This document shows positions 34,540-43,135 of a stretch of DNA of 56,190 bases, one piece after another. The position numbers and the translations under genes were made by a program. Position 1 is the stretch's first letter, and every line of letters begins with the position of its first letter. Origin of the DNA: Lachnospiraceae bacterium (GTDB lineage: Bacteria > Bacillota > Clostridia > Lachnospirales > Lachnospiraceae); NCBI GenBank assembly GCA_900752065.1, contig CAADTT010000001.1, forward strand, positions 1 to 56,190, in the 5' to 3' direction. The notes beneath the pieces were generated by a model. The model was not told the origin of the DNA. It did no database searches and was given only the letters and a program-made list of their open reading frames with translations.

Positions 34540-37500
34540 CTACTTTATCGTTACCTTTACTCTTTTGCTGTATTTGCTCCGGATTTTCCCTTTGTTCACT
34601 GTTTTATAGCAGCGGATCCTGTAATAATAGGTACCCGGTTTGAGCCTTTTATCTATATACTTTTTTGCAGCCGCTTTTTTCAGAGTCTTAATCTTTTTAT
34701 ATTTTCCCTTCTTTTTCACGCTGCGGTAGATTTCATAACCGGACACGCCTTTCTTCTTTTTCCATGTGATCTTAGCTCTGTTCCCTGTGTATCTCACTGC
34801 CTTCACCCCGGAAGGCGCAGCCAGCTCCTTTTGATCGTTCCCTGTGCCGTTTCCGTCCGTTTTGATCTCATCTTTTCCCTCTATACCGCTGCTGCCGCCC
34901 GTGTCAGGATTCCCCGCCGTCGCGCCGTGCTCCTCCGTCTCGGGCTCCTCTGTTCCACCCGGATATGCTTCCTCCGGAATGATCTGTACCGGCTGGCTCT
35001 TTTCACTGTCAAATTTTTCTCCATCTTTTTTCAGACATGCTGCAACCCGATAACTGTATGTTTCCCCCTGCGTCAGATCCGTATCCACATAAATTCCCAG
35101 ATTTCCGGACGTGTAAGCCCTTAACTTTTCGCTGCCCTCTCCGGTCTTCCGGTATATTGCATACCGGGAAGCATCCGCTGAGCGATCCCAGGTTATTTTT
35201 ACAGAATTTTCTCCCTGCTGCTCCGCTTTTATATTTTGCGGTACCGCCAGATTCACCTTAACGTACAAATAAACTTCCAGTCTGTCCCTGTGACGGACAG
35301 CCACCGCCGCATTTCCCGGCGAGATCGCCGTCAGCTCAATCCTTGCTTCCTCCTCCGGTATCCGTGCGGATACAATGACATCCTGCCCGTCCGACTCGAC
35401 ATCCAGTTTCTTATCCTCCGCATAATCCGGATAAATCTTCACAGGAATTTCTGCCGTCTCTCCCGCCGCCAGAGTCAGCCAGTACTCACCCTCCAACTTT
35501 TTCGCAGGCTCATCAAAGGTGAAACGTTTTACCGCCAGAAGTTCCTCCAGTGCCGCCGCGATCCTGTCGATCCGCAATGTCTGAGCAGGCGTCAGGTATT
35601 GTTTTCCCTCGCTGTCAAGGGCCTGATATTCCCTGTTCACTGCCCGCACCTCCGTCTTGTCCTCCGGCGTCAGTTCTTCCGGATCGGGCAGGGCGTCTAT
35701 TCTCGCCCCTACTTCCAGCGCATAGATTTTCTCCCGGCATTTCTGCAGCAGATCCAGCTCCTTTTGTAAATAGAAAAGCTGTTCCTGATTTGTCAGGCTC
35801 TCATATGTGTTTCGGTAGCTCTGCAGCCGCTCTTTATCCGACAGCCGGATCTTCGTCGCATCCAGCGCCAGAAGGTTTTCTTTTAAACGCAGCATGACAT
35901 CCGTCACCGCCACCGTGGGGTATTTTGTATACCTGGTCCACTCCGGATAGGCCGGACGGTAAAATACCACGAACCCGGCGTTCATCCCCTCAAATACATT
36001 ATCCGAGAGTTCCACATATGGGCCCCTGAAAAAAACGTATTGCAGATTGTCGTTGTATGCCATGGCATACCAGATATCATCCACATAATTCAGGGACTCA
36101 TAAAAGGTCAGGGACTGGAGAGTATCGCAGTCCTGAAGGCTGCGGAATCCGATCTTTTCCAGACTTTTTGGTATCTCCAGCTCCTCCAGCTTCTCGCAGC
36201 CGCAGAACAGGAACCAGCCCAACTCCTTCACCCCTTCCGGAATGTTGATCGTTTGCAGACTGACGCAGGACGAAAAGCTGGCGCTTCCAAGATCCAGCAC
36301 ATTTTCTCCCAGTTTTACTTCCTCCAGAGCCGTACAGCCAGTAAAGGTATAATCAAGCGCCGTCACACCGCTCCCCACTCTGGCATATTTCAAAGCTTCA
36401 CAGTTCTTAAACGTACTTTCCAGAAGCCCCTGCACGCTGTCCGGGACCACTGCTTCCAAAAGAGAAGTACATCCGTAAAATGCGTCCGCCTCTATTGTTG
36501 TCAGTCCCTCTGGCAAGATCACATGCGCCAGACTGCTGCAATAGTAAAAAGCCCTTTCCCCAATGGTTTTCAGAGTGTCAGGCAGCGTCAGGCTTCCTTT
36601 CACCTGCTGGGCCGCCACGATAGCCCTTGTCTTTTCCTTATCATAGATCACGTTGTTTTCCGATGCAAAGACAGCGTTTCCCTCCGCCGCCTCCAGATGT
36701 GCCAGAGAGCTGCACCCATCCAGGCAATTACGTCCAAAGACCGCCACCTTAGCAGGCAGGCTCAGAGACTTCATCCATTTACAATTACTGAATGCGTATT
36801 CCTCAATCGTTTCCAGTGTCCCCGGCAGGCTCAGCGTCTCCAGTGTACTGCAGCCGCTGAACGCATACGGTTCAAAAACGGTGATTCCCTCCGGCAGCGT
36901 AACATCCGTCAGAGATTGGCAGCCGCTGAATGCCCCTTTTCCAATTTTTTGGACGCCTTCCCGAAGCACAACCTTTTTCAGGGCGGTACAATTGCTGAAT
37001 ATCCAGTTTCCGACCATCTTTGTTCCTGCTTCAACCTCGCGCAGCGCAGCGCATCCATTGAAAACGCCGCCTCCATATTCCGCGCTTCTCGCCTCCACGG
37101 TTTCCGGTAACACTACCTTCGCCAGTGCATCCGCATGTCCAAAAGCATAACTCTCCAGAATCGTATTCCTGTTTCCAAATCGGATTTCCTGAAGCCCCTG
37201 ACAATAATAAAACGCCGAATTTCCCACCGTCAGCGGCTCTGTTCCATCCGCAAAAACCACTTCCGCCAGTCCTGTTCTGGCAAATGCGTTGCCGCCGATG
37301 GTTTTTATATTGCCTCCCACCGTCAGCGAACGTATGGTTTCATTTTCCAGAAAGGCTTTTTCTGCAACTTTCGTCACAGGAAGCCCTTCAATCGCTTCCG
37401 GAAGTACCACGCTGCCGCCCTCGCCGCTGTATCCGCAGATCGTGACCTCCTGTCCGTCTTTCCGGTAAGAAAAACCTTCCCATTCATAAGTTTCACTTTC

Positions 37501-37605
37501 TTCCGTCTCGGGAACCTCTGCCGCTTCCGTTTTCCCATTGGCAGAAAACAGGAAAAGCAGCGGTAACACGAGCAGTAACCGATAAATATTTCTTTTCTTT
37601 TTCAC
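34540..37605 (-). CDS. Secreted LRR/Fn3 surface protein 2 (BspA-like)
   Basis: 1021 aa. Signal peptide about 1-29. Residues about 45-560 are BspA-type LRR_5 repeats (GCxSL / AFxxC pattern). A helical region (about 575-730) and an Ig-like domain follow, then two Fn3-like domains (about 785-870 and 935-1021) separated by an acidic Thr/Gly/Glu linker. The last Fn3 is rich in Lys and ends KYSKRVKVTIK. There is no LPXTG motif or C-terminal helix, so wall attachment must be by another route. Paralogue of the next gene upstream, with the same domain order. Last gene of the riboswitch operon, 19 bp after its neighbour. Confidence 0.85.
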   Translation of the reverse strand: MKKKRNIYRLLLVLPLLFLFSANGKTEAAEVPETEESETYEWEGFSYRKDGQEVTICGYSGEGGSVVLPEAIEGLPVTKVAEKAFLENETIRSLTVGGNIKTIGGNAFARTGLAEVVFADGTEPLTVGNSAFYYCQGLQEIRFGNRNTILESYAFGHADALAKVVLPETVEARSAEYGGGVFNGCAALREVEAGTKMVGNWIFSNCTALKKVVLREGVQKIGKGAFSGCQSLTDVTLPEGITVFEPYAFSGCSTLETLSLPGTLETIEEYAFSNCKWMKSLSLPAKVAVFGRNCLDGCSSLAHLEAAEGNAVFASENNVIYDKEKTRAIVAAQQVKGSLTLPDTLKTIGERAFYYCSSLAHVILPEGLTTIEADAFYGCTSLLEAVVPDSVQGLLESTFKNCEALKYARVGSGVTALDYTFTGCTALEEVKLGENVLDLGSASFSSCVSLQTINIPEGVKELGWFLFCGCEKLEELEIPKSLEKIGFRSLQDCDTLQSLTFYESLNYVDDIWYAMAYNDNLQYVFFRGPYVELSDNVFEGMNAGFVVFYRPAYPEWTRYTKYPTVAVTDVMLRLKENLLALDATKIRLSDKERLQSYRNTYESLTNQEQLFYLQKELDLLQKCREKIYALEVGARIDALPDPEELTPEDKTEVRAVNREYQALDSEGKQYLTPAQTLRIDRIAAALEELLAVKRFTFDEPAKKLEGEYWLTLAAGETAEIPVKIYPDYAEDKKLDVESDGQDVIVSARIPEEEARIELTAISPGNAAVAVRHRDRLEVYLYVKVNLAVPQNIKAEQQGENSVKITWDRSADASRYAIYRKTGEGSEKLRAYTSGNLGIYVDTDLTQGETYSYRVAACLKKDGEKFDSEKSQPVQIIPEEAYPGGTEEPETEEHGATAGNPDTGGSSGIEGKDEIKTDGNGTGNDQKELAAPSGVKAVRYTGNRAKITWKKKKGVSGYEIYRSVKKKGKYKKIKTLKKAAAKKYIDKRLKPGTYYYRIRCYKTVNKGKIRSKYSKRVKVTIK

Positions 37606-37624
37606 AGGCTGCCTCCTTGCTGTC

Positions 37625-40600
37625 CTATTTCTTTACCTTTACTTTTACCGCTTTGCTCCATTTTCCATAAACGGTTTCTTTGCCTTCCTGCTTCAGAAAT
37701 GCCCGTATTTTGTAATAGTAGGTACGCTTTTTCAGTTTCCGGTCGTTATAACGGACAACTCTTCCTTTTTTCAGTGTCCGGATGCGCTGATATCTTCCTT
37801 TTTTCGCAGTGCTGCGGAAGATCTGATACCCGCTTGCGCCCGATACTTTCTTCCAGGTCAGCCGAACCGTCTGTTTCCGGCTGCTGACTGCTTTCACCTT
37901 CTGCGGCGCATCCTTTGAAAACAAATCCTCCGGTTCTTTTTTGTCCTCTCCGGGAGGCTCTGTCTCCTCTTCCTTCCCATCCAACGGCTTCTCCGATTCC
38001 AGCTTCTCTGTTTCCGGTTCCGGCTTCTCTGTTTCCGGTTCCGGTTTCTCCGTTTCCGGCTCCGGTTTCTCCGTCTCGGAAGCCGGTATTTCCAGAACCG
38101 CCGCGTCGCTGCTTAGCGGACTGTCATGGCCGTCCCCGCTGACGGCAGCCACACAGTAGCGGTATATGTTTCCCGGCTGCAGCCCATCGTGTACGAAGAT
38201 GATATTGGGCGTGGAACCGCACTCCCGGAACTCTCCTCCGTTTACGCTGCAGTAAATCCGATATCCTGACGCGCCTTCCACCTTCTGCCATTTCACTTCC
38301 GCCGTCGCCCCATGCCGCTTTGCCTCTGTCCCCTGGGGCTGCGGAAGCCGTATCTTTAAAGGAATCCGAACGCTGACGCCGCTTTCATCCGCAGCCAGAA
38401 GAACTGCGGCTGTACTCCCTTCTTTTTTCAGGGAAAACGCAATGGTCTTCTTGTCCTGGTCTATGGTATAGTCCGCCAGCTCCAGATCCTCCAGCTCACA
38501 GAGCAGCGTCCGGTTCTTTGCATAATCAGGCAGGATCTCCACGGAAATCTCTATCGTCTCTCCCCGCATCCCTTCCATTTCTTTCAGGCTGGGGCGGATT
38601 TCCTTTACCTTCAGGATCTCCTGCATCCGCAGCGCCGCTTTTCGCAGCCGGAGCATCAGCGTATCTCCAACTGCCGCCTTTGCCGTGCCGCCAAGCTGTT
38701 CATATGCCCGCTCCGCCTGTTCCACCGCTTCCCTGTCCGCCGCTGTCAGTTCTTCTTCCTCCGGAAGCGCCTGGATCAGCAGCTTCACAGCAAGCCCCGA
38801 CGCTCTGGCATATGCTGCCTCCAGCTTCTCATCGCTTCCAATCCAGAGCTTTTCGTCCTGCCCTCTCTCCTGATAACGCTGCCGCAGGTTTTCCAGTTCC
38901 TCCTTATCCTCCGGTTTTACGTTCTCCGGCCCGACGCTCTCCAGCGCTTCCCGGATCTCCCGCATCTCCTGTGTGATCGGAACACGGTTCTGGGCAGGTA
39001 TCTTCACAGCCCCGGTAGTCTGCCACGCCGGATATTCCTCCCCGTAAAACAGAAAACTGTCCGTCGGGACTTTTCCAAGAGAAAATCCGGTATCGGCCAG
39101 CCCCCAGCCATCTGACGGTTCATAAACGCCGGCAGGGATCCCTCCGTCGAAGGCCGCCCATTCCAGTTCCCCGCAATTTGAAAAGGCCCGGGTACTCACT
39201 TTTTTGACGCTCTCCGGTATGCTGATATTTGCCAGCCCGTACCCGTCTCCCGGAAGATACAGCAGCGTTTCTTTTGTTTTGTCAAAAAGTATATTGTTTT
39301 CCGCCGCGTAAAAGGAATTTTCCTGATCCACAGTAATTTCTGCCAGCTTCTGACAGCCCTCCAGCGACTGAAGCCCTATGTATTCTACGCCCGCAGGTAT
39401 ATGGAGACCGGTAAGGGAGCAATAGCCGAAAGCTCCATCCTCTATACGTTTCAGAGAGTCCGGAAAGCCAACCGTCCCCAGCCCCGTCTTCCAGAAAGCT
39501 CTTTTCCCTATGGTCTCGATCCCTTCCCCCAGAGATACATCCGAGAGCGCCCCGCTCTCAGAAAACAGAGCGTTCGGCACTGCTGTCATCTGAGTCAGAA
39601 CTGCTGTTGTCAGACCTGCACAATTCGTAAACAGGGATGCGCCCTTCTGTTCTCCTGTTATCTCCACACGCTCCAGCTTTTCACAGCGCTGAAACATGGC
39701 GCTTCCTTTTTCGGTATTGACATTCTCCGTCAGCCTGACAGCAAGAAGCCCGGTATTCCGGAAGGCAAAAGAATTTTCCACGCGGATCTGCCTCGTTCCG
39801 AAATCCACGCGCAAAAGCCCGGTACAGTTTTCGAAAGCGTAACCCCCGAGGGAAAGCGTCTCCTCTCCCTCCGCAAAAGAAAGTTCCTCCAGAGAAGGAC
39901 TGTCCGCAAAGGCTCCTGTGCCGATCTCTGTGATCTGCTGCGGCACCGCAAAGCTTTTTACAGACTGCATTCCGGTACACGCATATGCGCCAATGGAAGC
40001 CGTCGTGTCTGCAAGAGAAATCTTCTCCGCCCGCTGCGCCGCACGCAGCAGAGTCGTCTGTGCTTTATCATAAAGCAGGTTTTCTCTGGCCAAAAAGGCG
40101 GGATTATCTTCTGCCACAGTGATCTGTTCCAGCCCTTCGCATCCCTCGAACGCCCTCTCCGCTATTTCTTTTACCTGCGCCGGTATGTGTATGCTTTTTA
40201 AGGCGGTGCATCCTGACAGTGCTCTGGCGCCGATGCTTTCCAGCCCCTCCGGAAACGTAACCGTCTCCAGCCCGGTGCAGCCTTCCAGACATCTTCCCTG
40301 CGCCGCCTTTACTTTAGCGGGGAATGTAAACTCCTTAAACGCCGTACAGCCCCGAAAAGCAGAGCCTCCTATTTCTTCCACACTTTCCGGCAGTTCTACC
40401 CTCGCAAGCGCCGCACATCCATCAAAAGCGCCTTCTCCAATCGTTTGTAAGGTATCCGGAAACGTAACCGCCGTCAGGGAAGTACATCTGCTGAACACAC
40501 TTTTTTCTATCGTCACGGTTCCCCGGAGAATCACCTCCTCCAGTGAACCGCAGTTTGAGAATGTATAGGATTTTATGCTTTTTGCATCAATCGTGACTTT

Positions 40601-41206
40601 CCTCAGATAATCACAGCCCTCCAGGGCGGAAAACATTTCGGAAATATCCACTGTCGCCGGGATCGTGATCTCTGAAATTGCGGATCCGGAAAACAGGTTT
40701 CCCGTTCCGCCCATAATTCCATCCCGGGATATCCCTTTGATCGGGCGTGTTCCAAAGTTTATTTCCCGAAGTTTCGGACAATCCGTAAAAGAATAGCAGA
40801 CCAGCGTCAGGACCGACGTTCCTTCCTCAAAGGCCAGTTCCCGCAGATTCCTGCATTCGCAGAACGCAGACATCCCTATTTTTATGACATTTCCGGGAAT
40901 CCGCAGGCTCGCAAGATTCTTCATGCGGTTACAGGAATATTCTTCGATAATCTTTACGTTTTTTCCAAAATGAATCTCCTGTATCTTTTCATTGCTGGTG
41001 AATGCTCCTTTCCGGATCACCGTCACCGGGCGGTTCCACATGGTATCAGGAATCGTCACCTCTGGTCCGTTCCCCGTATATCCCGTGACAGCCACGCTTT
41101 CTCCATCCGAAGAAAGCTCATACTGCAGCCCGTCATCCGCCCTTGCCGTCATCGGGAGGGTCAAAAACAGCAGGAACAGTACAACAAGCCAGCCCTTACT
41201 CCTCAT
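37625..41206 (-). CDS. Secreted LRR/Fn3 surface protein 1 (BspA-like)
   Basis: 1193 aa. Signal peptide (MRSKGWLVVLFLLFLTLP, cut after ARA). About residues 25-700 are BspA-type LRR units; a helical region (about 735-870) and an Ig-like domain follow; Fn3 domain 1 is about 959-1040; a Pro/Glu-rich linker has four copies of a 7-residue ETEKPEP unit (DNA about 38001-38078, 21-bp period); Fn3 domain 2 is about 1102-1193, Lys-rich, ending KVKVKK. No sorting motif. The ATG at 41206 has GGAGGAGG upstream and overlaps the toroid gene's stop by 11 bp; the frame is open to 41275 without an RBS. Confidence 0.85.
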   Translation of the reverse strand: MRSKGWLVVLFLLFLTLPMTARADDGLQYELSSDGESVAVTGYTGNGPEVTIPDTMWNRPVTVIRKGAFTSNEKIQEIHFGKNVKIIEEYSCNRMKNLASLRIPGNVIKIGMSAFCECRNLRELAFEEGTSVLTLVCYSFTDCPKLREINFGTRPIKGISRDGIMGGTGNLFSGSAISEITIPATVDISEMFSALEGCDYLRKVTIDAKSIKSYTFSNCGSLEEVILRGTVTIEKSVFSRCTSLTAVTFPDTLQTIGEGAFDGCAALARVELPESVEEIGGSAFRGCTAFKEFTFPAKVKAAQGRCLEGCTGLETVTFPEGLESIGARALSGCTALKSIHIPAQVKEIAERAFEGCEGLEQITVAEDNPAFLARENLLYDKAQTTLLRAAQRAEKISLADTTASIGAYACTGMQSVKSFAVPQQITEIGTGAFADSPSLEELSFAEGEETLSLGGYAFENCTGLLRVDFGTRQIRVENSFAFRNTGLLAVRLTENVNTEKGSAMFQRCEKLERVEITGEQKGASLFTNCAGLTTAVLTQMTAVPNALFSESGALSDVSLGEGIETIGKRAFWKTGLGTVGFPDSLKRIEDGAFGYCSLTGLHIPAGVEYIGLQSLEGCQKLAEITVDQENSFYAAENNILFDKTKETLLYLPGDGYGLANISIPESVKKVSTRAFSNCGELEWAAFDGGIPAGVYEPSDGWGLADTGFSLGKVPTDSFLFYGEEYPAWQTTGAVKIPAQNRVPITQEMREIREALESVGPENVKPEDKEELENLRQRYQERGQDEKLWIGSDEKLEAAYARASGLAVKLLIQALPEEEELTAADREAVEQAERAYEQLGGTAKAAVGDTLMLRLRKAALRMQEILKVKEIRPSLKEMEGMRGETIEISVEILPDYAKNRTLLCELEDLELADYTIDQDKKTIAFSLKKEGSTAAVLLAADESGVSVRIPLKIRLPQPQGTEAKRHGATAEVKWQKVEGASGYRIYCSVNGGEFRECGSTPNIIFVHDGLQPGNIYRYCVAAVSGDGHDSPLSSDAAVLEIPASETEKPEPETEKPEPETEKPEPETEKLESEKPLDGKEEETEPPGEDKKEPEDLFSKDAPQKVKAVSSRKQTVRLTWKKVSGASGYQIFRSTAKKGRYQRIRTLKKGRVVRYNDRKLKKRTYYYKIRAFLKQEGKETVYGKWSKAVKVKVKK

Positions 41207-43106
41207 CGTCATCCTCCTCCCAATCCAGCATCTTCCGGCTTCGTTTCTCTTTCTTGCGCTTTCTTGCCCTGACAAAGAGGATCAGGAGCAGAAGAACCGC
41301 TGCTGCCGCCGCCGCGCCTCCGATCATTCTCATGCGGATCAGATTCGATATCTGGATATACGCCTTTTCCACGTCCTCGTAACCTGCGATCTGCGTCTTC
41401 TCATACTCCGACAGCTTTTCGTACCGCTCCATGATGCCGTCCACCGTATCCTTATCCCCGATATCGATATCTTCAAATGGATAAAGCTTTTCTTTCATGT
41501 CCGCATTGATACGGTCAATTTCTCTTTTTCTCTCTGCGACCGCCTTTCGCTTCTCCTTCAGATCCGCCAGCAGTTCCGCATTTTTCTCCCCGCTGCCGCT
41601 CTTCTCTATCCGGTAGATCGCTTTCAGCACAGAGATCTCATATTCCAGCGTGGCCTCTTCCGGGATCGCCTGCGCCTCTTCTTTGTCCTGTTCCGAAAAC
41701 GTCACTTCTGTAGAAATGGTTTCTGACCGGTTCCGGATATTCGTGATTGTGGTCTTTCCGCCCTCGCTCTGCTCCATGGCACCCGCCAGATACTCTGAAT
41801 CGTTCGGGATATTCAGAGCCTCCATCCGTTCGGCCAGTTCTTTATAGTTCCTCACATAGCAGCGCTCCTCCACCGGAATCTTTTTGTACTGTGCATACAC
41901 GCTCTTCACCTGCGCCGCATCCTTTTCCCCGATCCCGGCTATCGCGCTGTCCGTCTGCTGTATCTGCTCTCTGCATTCTTCCGTCATTTCCTGCCGGAAA
42001 TCATAAAAATTACGCAGTCCCTCCCGGTTTCTCACATAAGCGATCAGTGCATAGAGCGCCTGCTCACTCGCCATCGTATTTGATTCTTTGGGATCCGCAT
42101 CCTTATTTTCTTCATCATACTCATGAGAATGAAGAAATCCTCCGTCCGACATACGAAAATCCATGAGAACATCCAACAGCGTCACGCCGTCTTTGATAAA
42201 CCGCTCATCCTGTGCTGCATCAATACCCAAAGAAGACAGCGCCATGATGATCTGGGAAATGCTCTCAGAATTTTCCATATTCCAACTGGTAAAATTCCCA
42301 TCCTCCGCCTGCATCGCCGAAAGGCATTGAAGACTTTCCTCCGCCACCTGCCGGACAGTCTTTGTCACCGTCTCTCCGGTCGCTTCCTGCGTATAGGTAT
42401 ATGTCTCCTCGCTGTTATAATAGGGCGCCAGCGCCGTCAGCGCCATCCCCGTAATATCCGCATCCGCCGCCACGCCGCCGAAGGCAAACCCTCCGTCCGC
42501 CAGTTGGCTCTCCAGAAGCATCTGAATAATATCACTCCGTGTATAAAAGGCGTCCTCCGGCACGCGGTATCTGAGACTGTCCAGCGCCGTCAGCCCCCAG
42601 ATCACGCCGTTAATTCCCTGGGCTCCCAGCTCCGCAGTTCTTCCCCGGTCATAAACGCCGTCTGCGATCAGATTGATGTGTTCTTCCCCCACATCCGCAG
42701 GATCTCCCCCGGATGCAAGGATCGCAAGGGAAATCCTGTGCCATTCTGTCGCTTTCACCGCATCCAGCTTATCCTCCGTCTGATACCTCTCACAAACTCT
42801 CTGTTCTGTCACCGCCAGATAAGACGCATAGTCATCTGCAAGCCCCAGCCTTCCGAGACACATGGGGTACCAGTCTCCCTCGCTCTGTCCCGCATCCTTC
42901 AGATACGTATCCGTCAGAAGATTTCCCGATTCGTCTGCACCGCTGCTTTCCTTTTTCCACCCTATAATCCCATCGATTACCTGATACAATTCCTCTATGC
43001 TGTAATCCTTGTGTACCACTTCCGCCTTTGCACTGCCGTCCGCCCCCGCCGCAAGAAACAGCGCCGCCAGAAGAAGCAGACCCCATCTTCTTATTTTTCT
43101 CTTCAT
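41196..43106 (-). CDS. Surface alpha/alpha-toroid protein (prenyltransferase-like repeats), intrinsic-factor alpha-domain-like
   Basis: 636 aa. Signal peptide about 1-28. Residues about 35-380 form repeated helical hairpins with the DGGF motif of the prenyltransferase/squalene-cyclase toroid: QLADGGFAFGG, QAEDGNFTSW and RMSDGGFLHS. The cyclase acid motif is not seen, so an enzyme is unlikely. A helical stalk (about 390-585) leads to one membrane helix (about 589-611) with a basic then very acidic tail inside. Intrinsic factor and transcobalamin have this toroid fused to a DUF4430-like domain; here DUF4430 is on neighbouring genes. The ATG at 43106 has GGGAGG; the frame is open to 43148. Cobamide binding is inferred. 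Confidence 0.75.
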   Translation of the reverse strand: MKRKIRRWGLLLLAALFLAAGADGSAKAEVVHKDYSIEELYQVIDGIIGWKKESSGADESGNLLTDTYLKDAGQSEGDWYPMCLGRLGLADDYASYLAVTEQRVCERYQTEDKLDAVKATEWHRISLAILASGGDPADVGEEHINLIADGVYDRGRTAELGAQGINGVIWGLTALDSLRYRVPEDAFYTRSDIIQMLLESQLADGGFAFGGVAADADITGMALTALAPYYNSEETYTYTQEATGETVTKTVRQVAEESLQCLSAMQAEDGNFTSWNMENSESISQIIMALSSLGIDAAQDERFIKDGVTLLDVLMDFRMSDGGFLHSHEYDEENKDADPKESNTMASEQALYALIAYVRNREGLRNFYDFRQEMTEECREQIQQTDSAIAGIGEKDAAQVKSVYAQYKKIPVEERCYVRNYKELAERMEALNIPNDSEYLAGAMEQSEGGKTTITNIRNRSETISTEVTFSEQDKEEAQAIPEEATLEYEISVLKAIYRIEKSGSGEKNAELLADLKEKRKAVAERKREIDRINADMKEKLYPFEDIDIGDKDTVDGIMERYEKLSEYEKTQIAGYEDVEKAYIQISNLIRMRMIGGAAAAAAVLLLLILFVRARKRKKEKRSRKMLDWEEDDDEE

Positions 43107-43135
43107 GATTTCCTCCCTGCCAGCCGATTTGCCCC

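Noticed and set aside
36040..37110. 356-codon plus-strand frame inside the LRR gene, and similar ones opposite the other large surface genes
   Set aside because: Periodic LRR DNA produces long open antisense frames; no start signals or conserved motifs.
41196..43106. Squalene/terpene cyclase enzyme
   Set aside because: Only the toroid-type DGGF repeats are present; the catalytic acid motif is not seen, and the protein has a signal peptide and C-terminal membrane anchor, so a binding role fits better.
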